A stretch of DNA of 64,000 nt from a virus. A program made the position numbers and the translations under genes. The notes beneath the pieces were generated by a model, which saw only the letters and a program-made list of their open reading frames with translations, was not told where the DNA came from and did no database searches. Position 1 is the first letter of the stretch. Every line of letters starts with the position of its first letter. Shown piece by piece: positions 25,420 through 31,895 of the stretch. The stretch covers positions 78,451-142,450 of IMG/VR virus record IMGVR_UViG_3300022751_000016, one strand, 5' to 3'.

Positions 25420-25563
25420 ATGAATCAAATTACAATAAACGGACAACTTTACATAGTTCCAGAAGAAGTAGCAGAACACATAGAAGATTTAAGAAGTAGA
25501 TTGGATACAGTTAAAGAAGGTACAGATAATATTATAAAAATATTGGAGAAATATACAAAATAA
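25420..25563 (+). CDS. Small helical protein (47 aa)
   Basis: ATG at 25,420, TAA at 25,561-25,563. A short strand (ITINGQLYIVP) is followed by a long helix. It follows the HNH remnant by 36 bases and precedes the next gene by 10, as a normal member of the operon. No family is recognised. Confidence 0.5.
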   Translation: MNQITINGQLYIVPEEVAEHIEDLRSRLDTVKEGTDNIIKILEKYTK

Positions 25564-25573
25564 AGCGAAGTAC

Positions 25574-25846
25574 ATGAAAATACAAGAAATTCTAATAGAA
25601 GGTGTACACGAATACACGTTAATAACAGAAGGCGAAACAGTTAAACTTTATTATTCAACAGCAGAGCATTGGAGTGAACCTAACACTGAAGTTATGTCAT
25701 TGGAGGACACTGGAGACTATTATAAAATATCGCCGCTAAGAAAGAAAAATCAAATCGATTATCAAGAAGCTGAAATGCTTTATATTTTATTAGCTGTTCT
25801 AAAAGAAGTTAAGATTGAGGTGGTGGAGACTAAAAAAGAAATATAA
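25574..25846 (+). CDS. Protein of unknown function (90 aa)
   Basis: Beta-rich first 50 residues and helical end, overlapping the next ATG by one base. No motif assigns a function. Confidence 0.5.
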   Translation: MKIQEILIEGVHEYTLITEGETVKLYYSTAEHWSEPNTEVMSLEDTGDYYKISPLRKKNQIDYQEAEMLYILLAVLKEVKIEVVETKKEI

Positions 25847-26199
25847 TGATTGAATTAATAGATGGAATTAATTTCCACAATTTCATGTTAGATAGTAAAC
25901 CTAAATCTTGGTTTAAGAAAGGCAGAGAAGAAACTGTTGATAACTGGATTAAAAGAGTAGCTTACCAAGGTAAGTCTAATTTTCTTAGTGAGAGTAAATG
26001 GAGACAGAGTAATAAATATTGGATTAATAGTAGTGTTGAAATATCTCTTTCTGTTTTAACTTTTCTCGGCGAAAATAATATGGAAAAAGAAACTCTGGAA
26101 GATTTAGTAGGTTTTGAACTTAATCTAAAAGGGTCTTATGATTGGAAGCTAAGTGAGATTAGGAGATTAGAGTTGATATTAAATAAGAAGTTGTTATAG
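25846..26199 (+). CDS. Protein of unknown function (117 aa)
   Basis: Last gene of the plus strand. Basic, helical, with an N-terminal segment containing HNFMLDSKPKSWFKKG, like some phage antirepressor or KilA-related domains (short DNA-binding strands followed by helices); that resemblance is weak. A terminator hairpin follows immediately. Confidence 0.5.
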   Translation: MIELIDGINFHNFMLDSKPKSWFKKGREETVDNWIKRVAYQGKSNFLSESKWRQSNKYWINSSVEISLSVLTFLGENNMEKETLEDLVGFELNLKGSYDWKLSEIRRLELILNKKLL

Positions 26200-26203
26200 A
26201 AAG

Positions 26204-26240
26204 AAAGCTAGAGGAAATTAATCTTCTAGCTTTTGTTGTT
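26204..26240. terminator. Hairpin between the converging operons
   Basis: AAAGCTAGA (26,204-26,212) pairs perfectly with TCTAGCTTT (26,225-26,233). On the plus strand a T-rich stretch follows; on the minus strand the following sequence is only partly T-rich. It likely acts chiefly for the plus-strand operon, and may serve both. Confidence 0.65.
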
Positions 26241-26564
26241 TTATTCAGGTATTTCCATCCATCTCGTTACTATTTCATGTGTTTTTCTTCCTCCCCTACA
26301 ATACCATTTTTCATTAAGGTACACTCCTAATTTACGTTCATACCATTCAAGATTATCTATGTCCTCTAAATAACAAAGGACTGTCATATCCTCTTCAGGG
26401 AGCTTATCTTTTGTATTATACCATCTAGGTTCAGCTGCTTTATATCCCGCTAAAAAATCACTCTTACTCTGTAATATATCTATAGCATATATTTCATCAT
26501 CTATAACATCTCCATATAAATATTCTAAATATTCCTGAAATGCTTTCTCTTTATTTAAACTCAT
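26241..26564 (-). CDS. DUF551 protein (107 aa)
   Basis: Last gene of the minus-strand small-gene operon. The C-terminal 60 residues follow the DUF551 pattern: PRWYNTKDKLPEEDMTVLCYL and VTRWMEIPE at the end. The first 45 residues are helical and acidic. Function unknown. A paralogue-like domain occurs at 19,020, and a shorter one at 17,660. Confidence 0.65.
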   Translation of the reverse strand: MSLNKEKAFQEYLEYLYGDVIDDEIYAIDILQSKSDFLAGYKAAEPRWYNTKDKLPEEDMTVLCYLEDIDNLEWYERKLGVYLNEKWYCRGGRKTHEIVTRWMEIPE

Positions 26565-26805
26565 CTAACATCGTTTTTAATTTGTTTTCTACTTCTTGCC
26601 AAAAATGTATATTACCATTTGAATCTACATCCCACTTTAAATCGTTTATCAGAAAGTTTAGCATTTCCTCCACAACTATTAAAGAATTCTCTATTGCTTG
26701 TTCTAGCATCCAATCATCTGAATTAGGTTCGTCATTGTAACAATCCCAATAATCCGTTTTATATGGTTTGTTTAGTAGCTCTTTTACTTTTTTATCTACG
26801 TTCAT
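26551..26805 (-). CDS. Acidic protein of unknown function (84 aa)
   Basis: Acidic, helical, with several Trp and Asp residues in the first half. It overlaps its upstream neighbour by one base and the next gene by 14. No family is recognised. Confidence 0.55.
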   Translation of the reverse strand: MNVDKKVKELLNKPYKTDYWDCYNDEPNSDDWMLEQAIENSLIVVEEMLNFLINDLKWDVDSNGNIHFWQEVENKLKTMLDEFK

Positions 26806-27179
26806 TACTTACTATAATTAAATTCAATATCTTTATTATACATTGCTTCAAATATTTTATCCGCAGTTTCTTCTCTAAGGCACACATTCATAGCATCATC
26901 GAACTGTTGGCTAATTTTAGTAATCTTACCTTTTGAATCTGTTACTCTTAATGTAATGTTAGGTCTTGGGCTTATTAAAGTTGCGGGTTTACCTCTTTCA
27001 TTTAATCCAAAGATTATCTGTTTTGTTTCATCTCCGTCTTTCATGTACCTTACATCTAATCCACCCTCAACCATAGTGCTATAATCATTTATATTATTTG
27101 GAACATATTTTCCATCTACATATCTGTATGACTTATATCCTAAATCTTCTACTAAGTACTTTGTTAAATGTTTATTCAT
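26805..27179 (-). CDS. Protein of unknown function (124 aa)
   Basis: A Tyr- and Gly-rich start is followed by a mixed alpha/beta region (IIFGLNERGKPATLISP) and a helical end. No motif assigns a function. It overlaps the gene before it by four bases. Confidence 0.55.
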   Translation of the reverse strand: MNKHLTKYLVEDLGYKSYRYVDGKYVPNNINDYSTMVEGGLDVRYMKDGDETKQIIFGLNERGKPATLISPRPNITLRVTDSKGKITKISQQFDDAMNVCLREETADKIFEAMYNKDIEFNYSK

Positions 27180-27463
27180 TTCAATTTATTTTGTAATTCC
27201 TGTAATATGTAAATATAAGCTTTATAAGACGTTGTTTTTTCGTAATTAACTGTCTTAGCTAATTTAGGAGTTTCTTCATTAGAAAGCTCTGAACGATACT
27301 TATTTAAAGTGTCTAAGATTAATTTGTTTACTAGTTTTTCTTTCGCTGCGAAACCAGCCTTAAAAGCATCTTCAATATGCATCTCTTCTGTCCAAGTTAA
27401 GTCTTCATAGCTTTTATTTCTTATGTATTCTTCTGCTAGATTATTTATATCTGTCTTTTTCAT
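27176..27463 (-). CDS. Helical protein of unknown function (95 aa)
   Basis: Nearly all helical; NLAEEYIRNKSYEDLTW and EDAFKAGFAAKEK segments are common in small Bacteroidota phage proteins of unknown function. It overlaps the interrupted gene upstream by 23 bases. Confidence 0.55.
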   Translation of the reverse strand: MKKTDINNLAEEYIRNKSYEDLTWTEEMHIEDAFKAGFAAKEKLVNKLILDTLNKYRSELSNEETPKLAKTVNYEKTTSYKAYIYILQELQNKLK

Positions 27464-27944
27464 TCTTTATTTGGTTTTTCATCTCTTCTTGTAAAGCGTC
27501 ATTATACATCTTACAAGGACTGCACTTTTCATTACCACAATTATAAAAACTCATTATATCCACTGTACCAACTGTAACACATCCTCTAACACCTTTTATG
27601 ATTCGTGGTGAAGGTAAGTCTTTAAAAACAGACTCCACTATAGAATTCCAATTAAATACCCCTGCTTCATCTGACAACCATCCAATATGCTCTGCGTAAC
27701 CTTCTTCTAATTTACTTTTCTTTTTCATATAGTCTATTTCTATTAATGCCATCTCTATTGCTTTTTTGTTTTTTACGCCGAAATGTTTAAAGTGATTAAG
27801 ATTATGATAAGCAGGTACTTGTATAAATATCTCCCATCCATATTTATGGAGTAAATTTAGTACTTTATAAAATGGGATGCCTTTAAAATCTGCTTTTTAC
27901 ATCAGTTCCTTAATACCTTCGTTATTTTCTTTTGTCTTTTTCAT
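27441..27944 (-). pseudogene. Gene interrupted by an in-frame TAA
   Basis: A frame starting with ATG at 27,944 reads 15 codons and then meets TAA at 27,897-27,899. The same frame then stays open for 48 more codons before the ATG at 27,752 and a further 103-codon stretch. The sequence around the TAA (KELM then KADFKGIPFYK) reads as one continuous protein. The start at 27,944 overlaps the upstream gene by 23 bases, as is usual here. Only the downstream part, which includes CGNEKCSPC, could be made from the 27,752 ATG. Alternatively the stop is recent or a sequence error. Confidence 0.6.
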
Positions 27945-28329
27945 TAATTCTTGGTTCTTCGCCTTCTAGGTGTGTTATAATGTAAGTTTTATCAGGTTGA
28001 ATATTTCCCAATCTATAATAGCCAACATCTTCTCTTTTTATTGACGCGGCATCTTTTTCACAAATTATGTAAAATTCAGGAAATACACTTTTATTCTCTT
28101 TGAAGAATTCTATACCTCTCTCATTATAACTGATTCTTAATCTTGATTTAGCTACTTTCTTATGATTTTTAATTACCTCAATTAATTCTTCTTTTATCGC
28201 ACCAGAATTATTCTTAACTAAGTTATAATATTCCCAAAACACATTAGCTGAACTAAATGATAAGTTTTGATACAGAGTAAAATATTTAAACTTCTGTTCT
28301 GTATATTGTTTTTCGTAAGTTATTTTCAT
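27922..28329 (-). CDS. Protein of unknown function (135 aa)
   Basis: The N-terminal half is basic with aromatic strands, and the C-terminal 45 residues are beta-like and basic. No family is recognised. It overlaps the SLOG gene before it by four bases and the interrupted gene after it. Confidence 0.55.
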   Translation of the reverse strand: MKITYEKQYTEQKFKYFTLYQNLSFSSANVFWEYYNLVKNNSGAIKEELIEVIKNHKKVAKSRLRISYNERGIEFFKENKSVFPEFYIICEKDAASIKREDVGYYRLGNIQPDKTYIITHLEGEEPRINEKDKRK

Positions 28330-28808
28330 GGCTTTATAATTGTTATTTCTTTATTTTGTTTTCGCGCATATTTTACACAATTTCCTGTACCTCCGTCTGT
28401 TTCATCCCACACCGCGATAACATAGTCTGATTTATCAACCATCCAAATATTTCTAACCTGCATAAGGTACGGCTTATAATCTTCATCAGTAACCAAAACT
28501 ACTTCGTCACTCTTATCACAAACCTCTTGCCATAAATCTCTAGATTCTTTATTCCACTTATTTGGATGATTTCTACAAGGTATAGCCGATATAAGTTTTA
28601 TATGCGGATATTTTTCTTGTAGTTTTAAAACTATTTTGGCTGACCACAAGTCAATTCCTAAAGCTAATCCATTTATAAAGGTATCTACTTTGTGTTCTTC
28701 AATGTGTCTTACAATTTCTGTGTGTAATCTCCATAACAAATCTCTATTGTCTTCTGCATTATAACCTTTTAATTTATTTGGTCTGTGACCCGTGAAGCAT
28801 GTTGTCAT
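28326..28808 (-). CDS. SLOG-fold protein of the DUF1273/YpsA-like type
   Basis: The 160-residue protein starts with CFTGHRPNKL and later has FINGLALGIDLWSAKI, ISAIPCR, and DYVIAVWDETDGGTGNCV, which together are typical of the SLOG superfamily (DUF1273/YpsA). This Rossmann-like fold binds nucleotides or nucleotide-derived ligands; some members sense ADP-ribose-type signals in defence systems. No catalytic residue can be chosen with confidence. It is in the operon next to the NAD+ salvage cassette, so a nucleotide-binding role is attractive but inferred. Confidence 0.7.
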   Translation of the reverse strand: MTTCFTGHRPNKLKGYNAEDNRDLLWRLHTEIVRHIEEHKVDTFINGLALGIDLWSAKIVLKLQEKYPHIKLISAIPCRNHPNKWNKESRDLWQEVCDKSDEVVLVTDEDYKPYLMQVRNIWMVDKSDYVIAVWDETDGGTGNCVKYARKQNKEITIIKP

Positions 28809-29100
28809 TGTTGTATATTTCGTTAGCTTTTTCTATTGCGGCATTTATAGCATTAATTCTATTTTCTTGAAATTGACTACATTCAGTTCTAACATCATTT
28901 TGTAAAATATAGGAATCAAATGTTTCATCAATACATATTAAAACTCCTATGTAAATCCCAACTGAATCAAAGAAATCAATTATTAAAGCATTTTTACAAG
29001 TATCTGATAAACTATGGTAATTTTTATACTCTTCTATTGGCGTATTTCTTTCAAAGAACCACATTCCAAAATCTTCATTACATTTACCTGTCAATTTCAT
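28774..29100 (-). CDS. Protein of unknown function (108 aa)
   Basis: First gene of the second minus-strand operon, starting 20 bases after its promoter's -7 box. Mixed alpha/beta with several Cys and a helical end. It overlaps the SLOG gene by 35 bases, an unusually long overlap for this window. No family is recognised. Confidence 0.55.
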   Translation of the reverse strand: MKLTGKCNEDFGMWFFERNTPIEEYKNYHSLSDTCKNALIIDFFDSVGIYIGVLICIDETFDSYILQNDVRTECSQFQENRINAINAAIEKANEIYNNDNMLHGSQTK

Positions 29101-29119
29101 ATATTAAGTTTTTATCCCA

Positions 29120-29151
29120 CAAATATAATGAAAAAATTCCCAAATGACAAG
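29120..29151 (-). promoter_or_regulatory. Promoter of the SLOG operon
   Basis: Read on the minus strand: CTTG at 29,151-29,148, a 20-base spacer and TATATTTG at 29,127-29,120. The -7 box is perfect and the -33 box differs from TTTG by one base. It overlaps the terminator of the operon before it. Confidence 0.6.
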
Positions 29152-29164
29152 ACAAATGGGAATT
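29131..29164 (-). terminator. Terminator of the NAD+ salvage operon
   Basis: AATTCCCA and TGGGAATT (29,135-29,142 with 29,157-29,164) form a perfect 8-pair stem, followed on the minus strand by a T-run at 29,136-29,131. It lies just after the Prs-like gene. Confidence 0.75.
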
Positions 29165-29169
29165 AATTT

Positions 29170-29985
29170 TTAAAATAATTTTATAACTTCTAAATTCTCT
29201 GCTTTTGAAGCTCCTCCACCATCTTTATGAAGAATTGGGAAATACTCTTCATATTTAGAATTAGTAGTAAATACTTTATCGAATAAAGTGAATAATTCAG
29301 GATTAGGATTAGGTACTGTTAAATGACTCACTGCTAAATATAATTTTCCAATATTTCTTTCTCTAAGCATTTTTGCCAGTCCTACGAATGTTCCTCCATA
29401 AACTGAAATGTCATCAATAATTAAAATATCTTTACCTTCAAAATCTTGTCTGTCAATTACTTGGACTAACTTGGATTTTCCTTCTTCATATTTTCTACTT
29501 TTTGATGCTCCATAAACTTCTCCTCTCCATTTCAGTTTATCCGCTAATTTCATGAGAGGTTTAAAACCTCCTGCATCACTAGAAAATAATACTGTATCTT
29601 GTGTAAAAGTTTCAGTTCTTATTTGCTTGAAAACTTCTTGTATAAACTCACTATTATCTATAATCTCTACATTATCCATCAAAGCTTCTACAACTTCTCC
29701 ATTATGAGGATGAAAAATCTTAAAGTTAGCTTCTAGATTGTTTAAAAATTTCAACACTAACTTCAAACCGCTAGACTCTCCTTTATTAAATCTTCTATCT
29801 GCCTGTGCATCAATTAAATTAGGAATGATGATGTTCGGTCTGATTCCGTTATGTTCACTACGAAAGGCATCAACAAATTGATTTAAGTGCCACAGGTCTT
29901 CATAACTGTTTATTCTAAAAACTTGTTCACCTAATTTCGTACTATTAATACAACTTGTTCCGTCTGGGTATTTATTTAAGTGCAT
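29170..29985 (-). CDS. Prs-like pyrophosphokinase, candidate ADP-ribose pyrophosphate synthetase
   Basis: The 271-residue protein is a ribose-phosphate pyrophosphokinase homologue. Visible motifs: IPNLIDAQADRRF near 54-66 (ATP loop), FHPHNGE near 91-97 (catalytic His region), SSDAGGFKP at 135-143, the flexible loop with GASKSRKYEEGK at 159-170, and the phosphoribosyl loop DDISVYGGT at 191-199. Classic Prs makes PRPP from ribose 5-phosphate. In the NARP1 pathway of phages a Prs homologue pyrophosphorylates ADP-ribose, and a Nampt homologue joins it to nicotinamide, restoring NAD+. Its partner gene is in the same operon. Which substrate applies cannot be read from sequence. Confidence 0.8.
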   Translation of the reverse strand: MHLNKYPDGTSCINSTKLGEQVFRINSYEDLWHLNQFVDAFRSEHNGIRPNIIIPNLIDAQADRRFNKGESSGLKLVLKFLNNLEANFKIFHPHNGEVVEALMDNVEIIDNSEFIQEVFKQIRTETFTQDTVLFSSDAGGFKPLMKLADKLKWRGEVYGASKSRKYEEGKSKLVQVIDRQDFEGKDILIIDDISVYGGTFVGLAKMLRERNIGKLYLAVSHLTVPNPNPELFTLFDKVFTTNSKYEEYFPILHKDGGGASKAENLEVIKLF

Positions 29986-30436
29986 CTTTCAAATCTTTTT
30001 TTAATTCTGTTAAATTTTTATATAAGGGTATTCTATATTTATCACAAACAATTTGGATATTTCCACTTCTGTAGAATTTATCAGGACAGCAAACTAATAA
30101 TTTACCGCTTTTTGCGAAAAGCCCTAACTCCAATAAAGTTATTGGTGATTTACTATCAGGTAATAAATTCAAAACAATATAATCAGCTCTTTCTAAAGCA
30201 TCTAATTCCCAATTTACTTGTTGATAAAATTGCGGATTCTCGTACTTTTGTTCCCAACTACTATCCCAAGACTCTCTCCTTGGATTATAAAAAGAAAGTC
30301 TAGTATATTCGCTGAAATATTTAGTAAATTCTGTTTGCCAATCTTCACTATTTCCCATATCAATAGTTCCTGCTAAAAATATGGAAAGTTGTACCTTTCG
30401 CTCTTCTATTTGATTTGGCGGTGTAAATACTCTCAT
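29972..30436 (-). CDS. Nucleoside 2-deoxyribosyltransferase-like protein
   Basis: The 154-residue protein starts with an IFLAGTID segment at 19-26, then YNPRRESW at 50-57, and ends with a catalytic-type segment TLLELGLFAKSGK at 100-112 with Glu103. This follows the nucleoside deoxyribosyltransferase-like family, structurally related to TIR and SLOG folds. It could cleave the N-glycosidic bond of a nucleotide or nucleoside, yielding a base and sugar phosphate. Its position between the phosphatase and the Prs-like gene, overlapping both by a few bases, suggests that it acts in the same pathway. Confidence 0.75.
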   Translation of the reverse strand: MRVFTPPNQIEERKVQLSIFLAGTIDMGNSEDWQTEFTKYFSEYTRLSFYNPRRESWDSSWEQKYENPQFYQQVNWELDALERADYIVLNLLPDSKSPITLLELGLFAKSGKLLVCCPDKFYRSGNIQIVCDKYRIPLYKNLTELKKDLKDALK

Positions 30437-31155
30437 AACTCTATTTTTCTTATTACTTTACTTGTATCTTGTTTTATCACTAAATGTTGAAATCTGTCAT
30501 AGAATTTAGAATCTTCTGCCCTATATTCATAAATAAACCAACCGTGTTTTTGTAACTCTTTTATATCTTCCTTAGTAAACCACTGATATAAATCTTCTAA
30601 TGTCGGAACTGCCGATAACCACCCTACTAACTCTTGGTCAAAATCCATTTTAAGCTCCGCATTAGCACAAAAATTAAACCTATCGTGAATTAATCCTGTA
30701 AAATTTCCATCAAATTGATACCATAAACCCTGCTTAGTTTCTTCATTACAAACTCTGTAAAATGTATTTTTCTTTACTTCTGAAACTAGTTTTGTTAAAG
30801 TGTAATACGTTTCTCGAATCGAACTCCTGTCATCAATGTATATATTCGCGTATAACTTTCTATTTCCTCTAACACCGTAAGGAGCATCTTCATTTATTGA
30901 ATGATAGGGTATATTATTTTCCGCCAAAAAAGATTTAATAAAAACTGTATCTTGATTGCCTGTCCACATAATAATGTAGCAACCAATATCATATAAATCT
31001 CTTACTAGTTGTCTAACCATTTCATACGATTCTCCTGTTCCATGAAAGTCGAAAACAGTGTCGTCTACATCGACTGCGACGATTAAGCTTCCGTATTTAT
31101 TGTATTCCGCCCAGAGTCTTTCATAGGCTGAATTTTCTTTTAAATATTTATCCAT
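30433..31155 (-). CDS. HAD-superfamily phosphatase with extra C-terminal domain
   Basis: HAD motif I reads VDVDDTV at about 28-34 (nucleophile Asp29, then Asp31), motif II is in MWTGN near 63-67, and the third acidic motif YIDDRSS is near 106-112. The core hydrolyses phosphate esters in the family. The C-terminal 110 residues contain RVCNEETKQGLWYQFDG and GWLSAVPTLEDLYQWF, a domain known from Bacteroidota phage proteins but unassigned. It sits in the NAD+ salvage operon, possibly trimming a nucleotide intermediate. Confidence 0.75.
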   Translation of the reverse strand: MDKYLKENSAYERLWAEYNKYGSLIVAVDVDDTVFDFHGTGESYEMVRQLVRDLYDIGCYIIMWTGNQDTVFIKSFLAENNIPYHSINEDAPYGVRGNRKLYANIYIDDRSSIRETYYTLTKLVSEVKKNTFYRVCNEETKQGLWYQFDGNFTGLIHDRFNFCANAELKMDFDQELVGWLSAVPTLEDLYQWFTKEDIKELQKHGWFIYEYRAEDSKFYDRFQHLVIKQDTSKVIRKIEL

Positions 31156-31895
31156 TAGTCTGTGATTTCTATTTTATAGTTATACATTGCGTGATGACAT
31201 TCTATGGAAATTAAAGTTTTCCACTCGTCCGCTACTTCTTTTATATACTTTTCTTTTGCTGTTTTATAAGCTTGAAATGCCTCCTCTGGGGTGTTAAAAC
31301 GTCCTAAATCTACATATTCTTCTTTCTTATGAAACCTCGCTTTGTATTTTTTATCTGCCTTAGTAACTCCAATTGGGTATTTTCCTCGAACCTTGTTACT
31401 TTTTACAAACAAAGAGTTTATTTCGTGAGGTACAAAGCAACATGTTTCCTGAGAATAAAAAATATTCCCTTTGACAAAAATGTCTTTATCTAATTCCCAT
31501 CCTTGCATATAAGGTTTCCAATTATCTTCATACCACTTAGCAAAATTCTGAAAACATTTCCAGTCTTCAATAACAAAACAATTTTTATAAGTTTGGTAAT
31601 TTTTCTGATACTTGTCACTATAACTCCTTTGTAATATGCCAGCCCACTTTTTGTATATTTCAGGATGTGTTTTGTTTGTATATTTACCAACCCCTAAATA
31701 ACCAACTCCGTACACAGAAGGATGATTGGGATTTTTTACAACTCCCTCTTTAATGTGCCCATATTGAATATTTTTTAATATTACTCCATCTTCAAATTGT
31801 ACAGCACAGTTGTTGCATCCAAAGTATTCAATGATTTCCATTTTGAGACCTTGCTTGTTAATATACACCTTTCCTACTTTGTTGTTATATCTCAT
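31155..31895 (-). CDS. AP2-domain HNH-type homing endonuclease-like protein
   Basis: The N-terminal 50 residues resemble a fold preceding many phage homing endonucleases (VQFEDGVILKNIQY). The central GVGYLGVGKY, YKNCFVIEDWKCFQNFAKW and LDKDIFVKGNIFYSQETCCF regions fit a derived HNH nuclease; the C-terminal 60 residues (GVTKADKKYKARFHKKEEY followed by LGRFNTPEEAFQAYK) match an AP2 DNA-binding domain. It overlaps the Nampt gene by 11 bases and the HAD gene by one (TAATG), so it has inserted cleanly into the cassette. The active-site His is not fully clear. Confidence 0.7.
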   Translation of the reverse strand: MRYNNKVGKVYINKQGLKMEIIEYFGCNNCAVQFEDGVILKNIQYGHIKEGVVKNPNHPSVYGVGYLGVGKYTNKTHPEIYKKWAGILQRSYSDKYQKNYQTYKNCFVIEDWKCFQNFAKWYEDNWKPYMQGWELDKDIFVKGNIFYSQETCCFVPHEINSLFVKSNKVRGKYPIGVTKADKKYKARFHKKEEYVDLGRFNTPEEAFQAYKTAKEKYIKEVADEWKTLISIECHHAMYNYKIEITD

